A stretch of DNA of 64,000 bases from Clostridium sp. JN-1 (GCF_003718715.1 NZ_CP033465.1:186001-250000); one strand, 5' to 3'; counted from the first letter of the stretch, positions 19,662-28,592 are shown. Translations and numbers: made by a program. Notes: generated by a model from the sequence alone, not told the origin.

Positions 19662-20690
19662 ATGTTTTTTAGTATGGGAACAGATATGGGTATAGATTTG
19701 GGTACAGCTACAGTGCTAGTTTATACTAAAGGAAAGGGAATAATATTAAAAGAACCTTCAGTAGTTGCTATAGACAGAAGCAAAAATAGAGTACTGGCTG
19801 TTGGAGAAGAAGCATGGCAGATGATAGGAAGAACTCCTGGAAATATTGTTGCAATTCGTCCATTAAGAGATGGAGTCATATCTGACTATGATATAACAGA
19901 AAAAATGTTAAAATATTTTATTTCAAAAGCCTGTGGAGCAAAGAAAATGTCTTCACCAAGAGTAGTTGTTTGTATTCCTTGTGAAGCTACAGGAATTGAA
20001 AAAAGGGCTGTTATTGATGCAGCTAAGAATGCAGGAGCTAAAAAAGTATTTTTAATTGAAGAACCGCTGGCAGCAGCTATTGGAGCTGGATTAGATATAA
20101 CGAAGCCAAGTGGAAGTGTAGTTATAGATATTGGAGGCGGTACTACAGATATAGCAGTTATCTCTTTAGGTGGCATAGTAGTCAGGTCATCTATAAAAAT
20201 TGCTGGAGATAAATTTGATGAAGCTATCATTAAATTTATAAGGAAAAAGTATAATCTAATGATTGGAGAGAGAACTGCAGAAAATTTAAAAATAAACATA
20301 GGGTCTGCATTTAAAAGAGAAAAAGTAACTATGGAGATAAGAGGAAGAAACTTGATTACAGGTCTTCCCAAAAATGTGGTTGTATCATCAGAAGAAATGA
20401 GAGAAGCCTTAAAGGATACAGTTAATGCTATATCAGAAACTACTCATGCTGTATTAGAAAGAACTCCTCCAGAACTTGCAGCAGACATAGCTGATAAAGG
20501 AATTATTATGACAGGAGGGGGATCTTTACTAAGCGGTTTAAGTGATCTAATACAAGAAAGTACTAAAGTACCAGTACAAGTAGCTGAAGATGCAGTGTCT
20601 TGTGTTGCTTTAGGAACAGGAAAGGTGCTGGAGTATTTAGATAAAATGGAAGTTACATTTATAGGTGATGATATAACTTTAATAGATTAA
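19662..20690 (+). CDS. mbl: MreB-like cell-shape protein (Mbl)
   Basis: This bacterial actin homologue organises the elongation machinery along the membrane. ATP-binding signatures are present: DLGTATVLVY near the N-terminus, VVIDIGGGTTDIAVISLGG (phosphate 2) and GIIMTGGGSLLSGL (adenosine). It resembles Mbl, and the spoIIID-mbl order agrees. The start is uncertain: ATG 19662 gives MFFSMGTDMGIDLG, matching the usual Mbl N-terminus, but AAAGAGG lies very close to it; GTG 19644 or 19650 and ATG 19674 are alternatives. Confidence 0.92.
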   Translation: MFFSMGTDMGIDLGTATVLVYTKGKGIILKEPSVVAIDRSKNRVLAVGEEAWQMIGRTPGNIVAIRPLRDGVISDYDITEKMLKYFISKACGAKKMSSPRVVVCIPCEATGIEKRAVIDAAKNAGAKKVFLIEEPLAAAIGAGLDITKPSGSVVIDIGGGTTDIAVISLGGIVVRSSIKIAGDKFDEAIIKFIRKKYNLMIGERTAENLKINIGSAFKREKVTMEIRGRNLITGLPKNVVVSSEEMREALKDTVNAISETTHAVLERTPPELAADIADKGIIMTGGGSLLSGLSDLIQESTKVPVQVAEDAVSCVALGTGKVLEYLDKMEVTFIGDDITLID

Positions 20691-20728
20691 AAAAAAGTAA
20701 AATTCTGTGTAAGAATTTTACTTTTTTA
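20691..20728. terminator. Bidirectional terminator between mbl and the yyaC-like gene
   Basis: A 15-bp perfect stem (20691-20705 with 20713-20727) is flanked by A-run on the left and T-run on the right, so it can serve both convergent genes. Confidence 0.85.
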
Positions 20729-21265
20729 TATTGCGGATTTAGGATTGTCGTAAAGATAATATGAATGAACAATGGAGTGGCATATAGCTTTAGCAATATT
20801 AAATACTAAGTTTAATCGTATATTGTTATTGTTAAACATTTCTTCAGTATTATTAGATCCTACTATACCTATAATTGATGTTTCGCCAACTTCTGGTAAG
20901 GATTTGCCAACCCCTTTTCCAGGATGAATAGGATAATCACGTGCCTGAATTTCACCTATATTTGTTTCATCTCCAAGACAGGCATCAATTCCAATTATAT
21001 TATTGTATGGATGAAGAGATTTAATCTCTTCTAATTTTTTATCAATATTTAAAGCATGTATTGGTTTTTCTATGGTACCATATACTGGCAAAGGGAAACC
21101 ATTGAATTTTAATAATGTTCCAACTAATGGACCTAAACAATCTCCTATGCACTTATCAGTTCCAATACACATTATTATAGAATTCCTATTAATATAATCT
21201 TTTAAAAAATAAGCTATATTATAATAACATAGTGGATTTTTATAATTAGATTTTACCTTGTTCAA
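20726..21265 (-). CDS. YyaC-like putative sporulation protein (DUF1256)
   Basis: This 179-aa cytoplasmic protein belongs to the YyaC/HybD-Gpr-like protease fold group found in spore formers. Characteristic segments are CIGTDKCIGDCLGPLVGTLL near residue 35, GIDACLG in the middle and PGKGVGKSLPEVG. Its function is unknown; the fold suggests a maturation-type peptidase. On the minus strand AGGAGGTGA is followed by TTG at 21265, which decides the start; an upstream in-frame TTG at 21289 precedes that site and was excluded. Confidence 0.82.
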   Translation of the reverse strand: MNKVKSNYKNPLCYYNIAYFLKDYINRNSIIMCIGTDKCIGDCLGPLVGTLLKFNGFPLPVYGTIEKPIHALNIDKKLEEIKSLHPYNNIIGIDACLGDETNIGEIQARDYPIHPGKGVGKSLPEVGETSIIGIVGSNNTEEMFNNNNIRLNLVFNIAKAICHSIVHSYYLYDNPKSAI

Positions 21266-21407
21266 AAAAATCACCTCCTGATGGGACAAGTATGCACCTT
21301 ATAAAGATAATCCCTAAATTATTTATATGACTTAAACTATTTAAATATTAAAGTTCAAGAATAAAAAATACATACTTGACAATAATGAGTAAATGATGAG
21401 TAATATA

Positions 21408-21425
21408 GTGCAGCATACGCTGCAC
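21408..21425 (+). promoter_or_regulatory. Palindrome GTGCAGC-ATAC-GCTGCAC in the leader of an unknown gene
   Basis: A perfect 7-bp inverted repeat with ATAC loop lies between a TTGACA (21376-21381)/TAATAT (21401-21406, 19-bp spacing) promoter candidate and the ribosome binding site at 21437-21443. It could be an operator or a 5'-end mRNA hairpin. Confidence 0.5.
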
Positions 21426-21449
21426 GAGATATAATTGGGAGGAATAAGA

Positions 21450-22049
21450 ATGAATAAGAAAATCTTATCATTTATCATAATTTTATGTACCATTATATCT
21501 GTCTTTATAATAAGATATGTTCATAAAGTAAACATTAATGATAATTTTATAAGTAATAAGATAAGTGTCTTTAATAATAAACAAAACAAGCATCAAAATA
21601 ATAATAACGATAATAATATAAAAAAGTTTTCATATCTCTTTAGTGATATATGCTTTACGAATATAAATAGTGACTATAAAAAAGGTAAATTAGATGAAAT
21701 AGGTGAAAAATTTAAAGATGATAAGAGAGCGTTCTTTAGTGACAGCAGCGAAGTTGTTAAAAATGATACTTCGAAAAGTATAAATAAATTGCCCAAAAGT
21801 GAAGAAGAAAATAAATCCATTTCTAAAATATCTAATTCTAATCCAGAAAAAAGTTTAACTGCTGCAGACATGGAAAAGTTAAATAGCATGGCTAATAAGT
21901 TACCTGCAGTCGATTGTGAAAAGGTCAAAAGTTGGCTTAAAAGTGGTAAAACCCAAGATATTGAAAAAGCTCTTAAATTATTGAAACAGAGGCTATCTAA
22001 CGATGATTATCAAAAAATTAAAACTATATATGACAAGTTTATAAGTTAA
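21450..22049 (+). CDS. Unknown membrane-anchored or exported protein
   Basis: I do not recognise this 199-aa protein. It starts with a short basic stretch and one hydrophobic segment (about residues 5-22), then an Asn/Lys-rich low-complexity stretch (about 36-60), a charged middle and a helical C-terminal part with paired amphipathic segments (VDCEKVKSWLKSGKTQDIEK, LLKQRLSNDDYQKIKTIYDK). It is likely anchored outside the membrane. The ATG at 21450 follows TTGGGAGGAA. It stands alone between the yyaC-like gene and the tRNA cluster; proximity to sporulation genes suggests, but does not show, a spore role. Confidence 0.7.
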   Translation: MNKKILSFIIILCTIISVFIIRYVHKVNINDNFISNKISVFNNKQNKHQNNNNDNNIKKFSYLFSDICFTNINSDYKKGKLDEIGEKFKDDKRAFFSDSSEVVKNDTSKSINKLPKSEEENKSISKISNSNPEKSLTAADMEKLNSMANKLPAVDCEKVKSWLKSGKTQDIEKALKLLKQRLSNDDYQKIKTIYDKFIS

Positions 22050-22134
22050 AAGTAAACACATGCGTAAAGTAAAGAAATATATTGTAATGTGAAGAAAAAT
22101 CCATGTAATATTATATAATCACTAAAGCATACAG

Positions 22135-22163
22135 TTGAATTTAGAATCACAACAATGTATACT
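22135..22163 (+). promoter_or_regulatory. Promoter of the tRNA cluster
   Basis: TTGAAT (22135-22140) and TATACT (22158-22163) are spaced 17 bp, about 48 nt before tRNA-Thr. Confidence 0.65.
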
Positions 22164-22210
22164 ATTTGATGTTGGCGTTAGTACAACTTAATAATTTAAA
22201 TGGTTTTTAT

Positions 22211-22286
<76 letters not shown>

Positions 22287-22291
22287 AATAC

Positions 22292-22377
22292 GGAGGAATT
22301 CCCGAGCGGCCAAAGGGGGCAGACTGTAAATCTGTTGTCATTCGACTTCGATGGTTCGAATCCATCTTCCTCCACCA
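22292..22377 (+). tRNA. tRNA-Tyr (GTA), copy 1
   Basis: The 86-nt tRNA has a long variable arm, acceptor GGAGGAA/TTCCTCC, anticodon GTA and encoded CCA. It is identical to the copy at 22547. Confidence 0.97.
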
Positions 22378-22385
22378 TAAATTAT

Positions 22386-22461
22386 GGGCGCATAGCTCAG
22401 CTGGGAGAGCATCTGCCTTACAAGCAGAGGGTCACAGGTTCGAGCCCTGTTGTGCCCACCA
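22386..22461 (+). tRNA. tRNA-Val (TAC)
   Basis: The 76-nt cloverleaf has acceptor GGGCGCA/TGTGCCC, anticodon TAC and encoded CCA. Confidence 0.97.
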
Positions 22462-22546
22462 TTTAAATTAAATGTTAGTAGTATTTAAGTAATTAGTTTA
22501 CTTAAAGTATGAATTTATGTAAAATGATTTTATTAATTAATAATAT

Positions 22547-22632
22547 GGAGGAATTCCCGAGCGGCCAAAGGGGGCAGACTGTAAATCTGTTGTCATTCGA
22601 CTTCGATGGTTCGAATCCATCTTCCTCCACCA
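22547..22632 (+). tRNA. tRNA-Tyr (GTA), copy 2
   Basis: This is an exact 86-nt duplicate of the first tRNA-Tyr, including the encoded CCA. It is placed 85 nt after tRNA-Val. Confidence 0.97.
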
Positions 22633-22634
22633 TA

Positions 22635-22660
22635 AAAACACTTTTACGTGTTTTATTTTT
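22635..22660 (+). terminator. Terminator of the tRNA cluster
   Basis: AAAACAC/GTGTTTT with a TTTTAC loop is followed by ATTTTT. Confidence 0.7.
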
Positions 22661-22710
22661 ATATAACTATATGTTTAAATCTACTAAATTTGTAATTAAT
22701 TTAATATTTA

Positions 22711-22820
22711 AACTCTTATCAAGAGAGGTGGAGGGAAAGGGCCCGATGAAACCCGGCAACCAGCTGTGAGCTAAGGTGCCAATTCCTGCAGTATAAATTA
22801 ACCTGCAAGATAAGAGAGTT
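22711..22820 (+). promoter_or_regulatory. SAM-I (S-box) riboswitch aptamer of metK
   Basis: The classic S-box elements are present: P1 CTCTTATC (22713-22720) with GATAAGAG (22809-22816), AGAGAGGTGGAGGGA, GGCCCGATGAAACCCGGCAACC and AAGGTGCCAATTCCTGC. SAM binding stabilises P1 and lets the downstream terminator form, shutting off metK when SAM is plentiful. Confidence 0.97.
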
Positions 22821-22832
22821 GTTAAGTAATTT

Positions 22833-22864
22833 AACCTCTTCTTATTGAAGAGGTTTTTATTTTA
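22833..22864 (+). terminator. S-box-controlled intrinsic terminator
   Basis: A 9-bp stem (22833-22841 with 22847-22855) with TTATT loop is followed by TTTATTTTA. The 5' strand of this stem can instead pair with the AGAGAGTT end of the aptamer, giving the antiterminator. Confidence 0.9.
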
Positions 22865-22885
22865 TGAAATTGGAGGGGTAAATTT

Positions 22886-24061
22886 ATGAGAAGATTGTTC
22901 ACATCTGAATCAGTTACAGAAGGACATCCAGATAAAATGTGCGATCAAATTTCAGATGCTATTCTGGATGCTATATTGGAGAAAGATCCTAATGGTAGAG
23001 TAGCTTGTGAAACGGCTACAACTACAGGAATGATTCTAGTAATGGGAGAGATATCTACTAATTGTTACATAGATATTCCTAAGATAGTTAGAGAAACTGT
23101 AAAGGAAATAGGATATACTAGAGCAAAGTTTGGATTTGATTGTTCTACTTGTTCGGTTATAACATCAATCCATGAACAATCATCAGATATAGCACTTGGT
23201 GTAGATGAAGCACTAGAATCAAAAAAAGGTGAAATGGATAAAACTGAAGCTATAGGTGCTGGAGATCAAGGAATGATGTTTGGATTTGCTACGAATGAAA
23301 CTCCAGAATATATGCCCATGCCTATTTCTTTAGCTCATAAACTTGCAAGAAGATTAGCTAAAGTTAGAAAGGATGGAACTTTAGATTATTTAAGACCTGA
23401 TGGGAAAACGCAAGTTACTGTTGAATATGATGATAACAAACCGGTTAGAATAGATACTGTGGTTGTGTCAACTCAACATGATTCTGATACAACGCACGAT
23501 CAAATAGAAAATGACATTATAGAACATGTAATAAAACCAGTTATTTCACCTGAACTTTTAGATGAAAATACTAAGTATTTTATAAATCCAACTGGAAGAT
23601 TTGTAGTTGGAGGTCCTCAAGGAGATTCAGGACTTACAGGTAGAAAGATAATAGTTGATACCTATGGTGGATGTGGAAGACACGGCGGCGGTGCTTTTTC
23701 AGGAAAAGATCCAACGAAGGTTGATAGATCTGCTGCTTATGCTGCAAGATGGGTATCTAAAAATTTAGTTGCAGCTGGAGCTGCTGATAAATTAGAAATA
23801 CAACTTGCATATGCTATAGGTGTTGCACAGCCAGTTTCTATAACAGTTGATACTTTTGGAACATCAAAGATATCAGAGGATAAGATTGTAGAAATAGTTA
23901 AAAAGGTATTTGATCTAAGACCTGCAGCTATAATAAAGGAATTAGATTTAAGAAGACCGATTTACAAACAGATTGCTGCTTATGGACATTTTGGAAGAAC
24001 TGATATAGACTTGCCTTGGGAAAGACTAGATAAGGTTCAAGAAATAAAGAAATATATCTAA
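22886..24061 (+). CDS. metK: S-adenosylmethionine synthetase
   Basis: MetK makes SAM from methionine and ATP. The 391-aa protein shows [20 protein letters not shown] at the N-terminus, [12 protein letters not shown] (ATP-binding hexapeptide GAGDQG) and [19 protein letters not shown] (P-loop-like). The ATG follows TTGGAGGGG. It is expressed behind an S-box leader and followed by a terminator, so it is a single-gene feedback-controlled unit. Confidence 0.98.
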   Translation: MRRLFTSESVTEGHPDKMCDQISDAILDAILEKDPNGRVACETATTTGMILVMGEISTNCYIDIPKIVRETVKEIGYTRAKFGFDCSTCSVITSIHEQSSDIALGVDEALESKKGEMDKTEAIGAGDQGMMFGFATNETPEYMPMPISLAHKLARRLAKVRKDGTLDYLRPDGKTQVTVEYDDNKPVRIDTVVVSTQHDSDTTHDQIENDIIEHVIKPVISPELLDENTKYFINPTGRFVVGGPQGDSGLTGRKIIVDTYGGCGRHGGGAFSGKDPTKVDRSAAYAARWVSKNLVAAGAADKLEIQLAYAIGVAQPVSITVDTFGTSKISEDKIVEIVKKVFDLRPAAIIKELDLRRPIYKQIAAYGHFGRTDIDLPWERLDKVQEIKKYI

Positions 24062-24084
24062 AGTTAATTTTGAAGTTTATTAAG

Positions 24085-24130
24085 GATTTAGTGTGATTAT
24101 AAGATTTATCATGCTAAATCTTTTTTTTGA
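24085..24130 (+). terminator. Rho-independent terminator after metK
   Basis: A GATTTAGTGTGAT/ATCATGCTAAATC stem (two G-U pairs) is followed by eight T residues. Confidence 0.85.
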
Positions 24131-24206
24131 TAGTATATATTCTATTTTTATATGATTTAATGATATAATTATTGATAAATAAAATAACATATTTAGGAGA
24201 GATTGT

Positions 24207-26465
24207 ATGCAAGAATTACAAGGAAACATTGACAGTATACTTTTTCAAAGTGATAGTGATGGATATGTAGTTGCACGATTTAAAGAAAAATTTAAGCGTC
24301 AATGTATCACAATAGTTGGATGTATACCATATATTACAGAGGGCGAAAATTTAAAGTTAGAAGGTGAGTGGACTACTCATCCGCACTTCGGAAAACAATT
24401 CAAGGTATCTTCGTGTGAAGAAATTGTTCCAGATTCTACAGCAGGTATAGAAAGATATCTTGCATCTGGAGTAATATCTGGAATAGGACCTGTAACTGCT
24501 AGAAAAATTGTTGAAAAGTTTGGAGAAAAAACTTTAGAAATTTTAGATAATGATATAACAAGGCTTCGAGAGATAGAAGGAATAGGAGAAAAAAAGATAC
24601 AATTGATATGTAATTCTTACTCAAAACAAAATGAAATAAGAAGTCTTATGATTTTTTTTCAAACATATGGGATCACAGCAAATCAATGTGTAAAGATACA
24701 CAAAAAGTTTGGAAATGATTCTATAAAAGTTATTAAAGAAAATCCTTATGTATTAACTGAAGAAATATCTGGTATAGGATTTAAAACGGCTGACAAAATA
24801 GCAAGAAATGCTGGTATACAATTGAATTCTCCTTTTAGAATACAAAGCGGTATAAAATATATAGTAAATAACTTTTGCGGATTAGGCAATACGTATATGC
24901 CTTTTGATCTTCTAATAAATAGAGCCATCGAATCTCTAGGTGTGTCTAGAAAAGAAATTGAAGAAAATATATATGATAGTTCTGCAAGCGGAAAGATAAA
25001 ACTGGAGAATGTTAATAGTAAGATTTGTGTATTTACTCTCCCTTACTATTATTGTGAAATGAATATTACAAGAAAGATACTTCAGTTATCACTTTCGAAG
25101 TATGAAGACATTAAAATTGATGTAAATAAGGAAATAGAAAAGTTTGAAGAGAATAATAATGTTAAATTTGCCGATTCACAAAAAGAAGCTATAAATGGAG
25201 CTTTTAAAAATGGAATTGAAATAATTACAGGAGGACCTGGTACAGGAAAAACTACAATCATAAATGCGATAACTCAAATATTTGAAGAAATTAACTATAA
25301 GGTATTTATGGCTGCTCCAACTGGAAGAGCTGCAAAGAGAATGACTGAAGCTACTGGAAGAGAGGCTAAGACTATTCACAGGCTGCTTGAAATGGGTATA
25401 AGTGAAGGGCAAGATAATATATTGTATTCACGCGGTGAGGGAGCACCTCTTGAGTGCGATGTACTAATAATAGATGAAGCATCAATGATAGATGTGATGC
25501 TTATGAGTAATTTGTTAAAAGCAATTTCAGTAGGTACTAGGCTTATAATAGTTGGCGATGCTGACCAGCTTCCGTCGGTTGGACCAGGTAACGTCCTTAG
25601 AGATTTAATACAAAGCAAATGCGTAAAAATTGTTAGACTTAAAGAAATTTTTAGGCAGTCACGTGAAAGTTTGATTATTGTAAATGCACATAAGATTAAT
25701 AATGGAGAAATGCCAATTTTAAATAAAAAGGGGAAAGATTTTTATTTTATAAGATGTAATAATCCTGAAAATATATTAGATACGTTAGTGCAGCTTATAG
25801 ACAAAAGACTTCCTAAATTTAATAAGAATTGGGATAAGATGAGGCATATTCAAATACTATCACCTATGAGAAAAGGCGTATTGGGAATTAATAATTTAAA
25901 TACCAAACTTCAAGAAATACTAAATGTTAAAAGTAAGGAGAAAAAAGAAAAGGAATTTAGAGATAGTATTTTTAGAGTAGGCGATAAAGTTATGCAAATT
26001 AAAAATAATTATTCATTAAAATGGGTTAGAATATCAGGAGATGGCGAAAATGAAGGACTCGGAGTATTCAATGGAGATGTTGGGTATATAGAAGACATAG
26101 ATAATGATAAAAATACTCTAACTGTGATATTCGACAATGAAAAAAGAGTAGTATATGATAATTTGTATTTGGACGAATTAGAACTTGCTTATGCTATAAC
26201 TATACACAAAAGTCAAGGGAGTGAATTCCCAGTTGGTATTATGCCTATATTTATGGGACCACCTTTACTTATGAATAGAAATTTATTATATACTGCTATA
26301 ACTAGGGCAAAACAGATGGTTGTATTAGTTGGAGACTTGAAGGCTTTAAAATTTATGATAAATAATGATAAAAGTTTTGAGAGGTATTCATTATTAAAAT
26401 ACAGAATAATGGATATAATGGAGAGTGGGTTAAATGCTGACATACCAGAAGTTAAAGCTGAGTAA
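24207..26465 (+). CDS. recD2: RecD2-type DNA helicase (RecD/TraA family)
   Basis: This 752-aa ATP-dependent 5'-3' helicase is of the stand-alone RecD2 class, acting in DNA repair without RecBC. It has an N-terminal OB-like region, helix-hairpin-helix segments (GIGPVTARKIVEKFGE, IEGIGEKKI, ISGIGFKTADKIA), Walker A GGPGTGKT at 342-349, Walker B LIIDEASMID, motif III GDADQLPSVGPG, and C-terminal UvrD-like motif TIHKSQGSEFP with TAITRAK. The length is typical of RecD2. It overlaps the next gene by 32 nt. Confidence 0.95.
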   Translation: MQELQGNIDSILFQSDSDGYVVARFKEKFKRQCITIVGCIPYITEGENLKLEGEWTTHPHFGKQFKVSSCEEIVPDSTAGIERYLASGVISGIGPVTARKIVEKFGEKTLEILDNDITRLREIEGIGEKKIQLICNSYSKQNEIRSLMIFFQTYGITANQCVKIHKKFGNDSIKVIKENPYVLTEEISGIGFKTADKIARNAGIQLNSPFRIQSGIKYIVNNFCGLGNTYMPFDLLINRAIESLGVSRKEIEENIYDSSASGKIKLENVNSKICVFTLPYYYCEMNITRKILQLSLSKYEDIKIDVNKEIEKFEENNNVKFADSQKEAINGAFKNGIEIITGGPGTGKTTIINAITQIFEEINYKVFMAAPTGRAAKRMTEATGREAKTIHRLLEMGISEGQDNILYSRGEGAPLECDVLIIDEASMIDVMLMSNLLKAISVGTRLIIVGDADQLPSVGPGNVLRDLIQSKCVKIVRLKEIFRQSRESLIIVNAHKINNGEMPILNKKGKDFYFIRCNNPENILDTLVQLIDKRLPKFNKNWDKMRHIQILSPMRKGVLGINNLNTKLQEILNVKSKEKKEKEFRDSIFRVGDKVMQIKNNYSLKWVRISGDGENEGLGVFNGDVGYIEDIDNDKNTLTVIFDNEKRVVYDNLYLDELELAYAITIHKSQGSEFPVGIMPIFMGPPLLMNRNLLYTAITRAKQMVVLVGDLKALKFMINNDKSFERYSLLKYRIMDIMESGLNADIPEVKAE

Positions 26466-27426
26466 ACAGAAAAGTAAGATAAGTCAAGATATATTAAATT
26501 GGAGTACTGGAAATCAAAAAATTCTAAATGTAATATCTCCACCGTATAATTCAACTGATGTATTTATAAATGTTATATTATTTCACTTATTTAATGGAAA
26601 AAGAGTAGTATATATAACAGATGAAAAGTCTGACAATCTAAATATAGTTAGAAGCGTAAAACCATACTTAAATGTAAAAACTAGAAATAAGTTACTAAAA
26701 GTATGTGATTTTAAAAATGCCGAAAATTTATGTGAAAATTATGACTTAGTGATATATGATAACTTAAGTGCATTTCCGCTGTATAATAAGCGTAAAATAT
26801 TTCATTTATTAGATAAGCTGTCAAATGAAAATGCTAAATTTATAATTTATTCTATAGAAAATATACTCGAAATGGGAGAAGAGATTATTCTTCCAATAAG
26901 GGATGATAAAAAGCCTCTAATTGAACCTAGAACTATACTTACGAGAATTGACATAAGTCAGGATATACCATTTGTCATATATGATTATTTACAGTGTTCT
27001 ATTAAATCAGATAGAAAAGTTATAATATGCGTACCTAATGATCATAACATAGATGAAATATACAGTTATATAAATAGATATTGCAGTAATATGACTCAAA
27101 ACGTAACATGTGTACATAAAATACACAGTGATAAAGTTATAAGTAATTTTAAAAAGCTGAAAAATGGAGTATGTATAACAGACAGCTTTGATATATTTAA
27201 TTATAATATTCAAAATGTAGATACTATGGTTTACTTTGCAGATAGTCCTAAATTTGATTATAAAAAATTAGTGTATATTTGTGCAGGCGCAAATAGAAAT
27301 AGAAAAAACTTGGAGGGAGAGGTTATATTTTTGGCAAATAAGGAAACTTATGATATGGAAAAAGCCAAGGATATAATGAGAAATTTTAATAAAGAAGCAT
27401 GGGAAGAAGGATTATTAAAAATTTAA
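26434..27426 (+). CDS. Degenerate ComFA-like protein lacking ATPase motifs
   Basis: This 330-aa protein resembles the helicase core of ComFA, the DNA-uptake ATPase. The second RecA-like half is recognisable (ILTRIDISQDIPFVIYDYL, VIICVPN, VYFADSPKFDYKKLVYICAG, FNKEAWEEGLLK). The zinc-finger N-terminus is absent. The Walker A position (about 33-42) reads ISPPYNSTD with no Gly-Lys-Thr, and the DEVDAFP Walker B of ComFA is DNLSAFP here, so ATP hydrolysis is unlikely. The frame is intact and coupled to recD2 (overlap) and comFC (overlap), so it is probably expressed. Confidence 0.65.
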   Translation: MLTYQKLKLSKQKSKISQDILNWSTGNQKILNVISPPYNSTDVFINVILFHLFNGKRVVYITDEKSDNLNIVRSVKPYLNVKTRNKLLKVCDFKNAENLCENYDLVIYDNLSAFPLYNKRKIFHLLDKLSNENAKFIIYSIENILEMGEEIILPIRDDKKPLIEPRTILTRIDISQDIPFVIYDYLQCSIKSDRKVIICVPNDHNIDEIYSYINRYCSNMTQNVTCVHKIHSDKVISNFKKLKNGVCITDSFDIFNYNIQNVDTMVYFADSPKFDYKKLVYICAGANRNRKNLEGEVIFLANKETYDMEKAKDIMRNFNKEAWEEGLLKI

Positions 27427-28079
27427 AGTTTATAAAAGAATGTATACTGTCAGTAATATATACATCAGATCAAAAATGTATAATATGTAAATCAGAATTA
27501 TACGACGATGAAGTTATATGTTCCAATTGTAAAGAAAATATTAAGTTTTGTAAAAGTGGTTTTTATATAGGAGAGTTTGGCAAAGAGTACAATGCTTATA
27601 GTGCAGCTTATTATTCAAAAACTATAATGGAACTTATAATTGGACTAAAGTATAAAAGTAACTTTGAGGCCGGCAGACTTTTAGCAAAATATATGGTAAA
27701 TACTATAAACATTAACCATATAGATTTTGATTATATAACGTATGTTCCTATGACAAAAAGTTCTTTAAGAAATAGAGGCTATAATCAAAGTGCATATCTC
27801 TCAAAAGTGATTTCCGATAAACTTGATATACCTGTAATTGACTGCTTAAAAAAAGTAAAATCTACGAAAGATCAAATAGGACTTAATGGAAAACAAAGAT
27901 GGATGAATATGAAAAATAGTTTTAAATATATAAGTGGATACAATATAAATGGCAAGAATATTTTAATAGTTGATGATGTTATAACTACCGGTGCAACAGC
28001 ATATTATTGTGCAGAAGAATTAAAGAAAAATGGTGCTAGAAAAATTAAGATATTGACTGCAGCAAAAAGTAGAGTATAA
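27399..28079 (+). CDS. comFC: ComFC-family phosphoribosyltransferase-like protein
   Basis: The 226-aa ComF family protein has an N-terminal zinc-binding pair of CxxC motifs (CIIC at about 25-28 and CSNC at about 39-42), a middle region with YVPMTKSSLRNRGYNQS and a PRPP-type loop ILIVDDVITTGATA near the C-terminus. ComFC takes part in DNA uptake in competent bacteria; in clostridia the role is unclear. It overlaps the ComFA-like gene by 28 nt and is followed by the raiA-like RNA. Confidence 0.88.
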   Translation: MGRRIIKNLKFIKECILSVIYTSDQKCIICKSELYDDEVICSNCKENIKFCKSGFYIGEFGKEYNAYSAAYYSKTIMELIIGLKYKSNFEAGRLLAKYMVNTININHIDFDYITYVPMTKSSLRNRGYNQSAYLSKVISDKLDIPVIDCLKKVKSTKDQIGLNGKQRWMNMKNSFKYISGYNINGKNILIVDDVITTGATAYYCAEELKKNGARKIKILTAAKSRV

Positions 28080-28087
28080 TTTTATTT

Positions 28088-28345
28088 GTGAGTCAGTTTT
28101 GTGGTTGAAAGTCGATGCCAGTCGCAGGCGAAGCGATCCACGTAAGTTAAATAAAATATTTAATGAGCATGGTGCGGTTTAGATGTAAGTCCTGCCGCCT
28201 AGGGGCGAGAGAATTAGTAGTGAGAGACTAAAGTTGGGTAGCGAAAGTTCCAGCAGGCGAGTGTGGGGTCAAAGACCAGGTCAAATGACTTATAAATGCA
28301 CTAACTGTGCAAATTAGCAGTCTTTTTTAAGGCTGCTATATTTAT
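28088..28345 (+). ncRNA. Structured RNA resembling the raiA motif
   Basis: Directly after comFC lies about 230 nt of unusually GC-rich, non-coding, purine-patterned sequence in an AT-rich genome. Local pairings can be drawn: CCTGC (28191-28195) with GCAGG (28253-28257), TTAGT/ACTAA around 28215-28232, GGTC/GACC around 28267-28278 and GTCA/TGAC around 28280-28290. A terminal stem TAGCAGTC/GGCTGCTA (28315-28338) lies near the 3' end. raiA-motif RNAs are known in Firmicutes near comFC and the ribosome-hibernation gene raiA. The family call rests on position and general look, not on a covariance search. No raiA gene follows. Confidence 0.58.
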
Positions 28346-28500
28346 TTGAAATCAAAAATTTTGGCCTATTCCCGACCTAAAAAAATTGATATAGGATAAT
28401 TTACATATTAGTTAATACTAGGTGCCTTATTTATAAAATATTAAGATTTATCAGGAAAATAGTTGCTTTTTCAGTAACATTTACGTGTAACATATGTTAT

Positions 28501-28592
28501 TATAGTAGTATAGAAGTTTGGATAAACAGCAGCACTACAGTAAATCCCTGCTGTAGCAAAGGCACTCTTTAAATAGAGTGTCTTTTTAAACT
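28501..28592 (+). ncRNA. Candidate short RNA ending in a terminator
   Basis: TATAGT or TATTAT near 28498-28506 could act as a -10. Downstream are a hairpin CTACAG/CTGTAG (28535-28556) and a terminator GGCACTCT/AGAGTGTC (28561-28582) followed by TTTTT. No open frame of note lies between. The -35 is weak, so this is only a candidate. Confidence 0.35.

Noticed and set aside
22509-22769. Plus-strand frame of 86 codons across tRNA-Tyr copy 2 and the SAM riboswitch
   Set aside because: It covers a tRNA and a conserved riboswitch, so it cannot be a real gene.
28080-28345. RNase P RNA, tmRNA, SRP RNA or 6S RNA as explanation of the structured RNA
   Set aside because: Core sequences of these RNAs that I know (for example GAGGAAAGTCC of RNase P) are absent, and the position after comFC favours the raiA motif.
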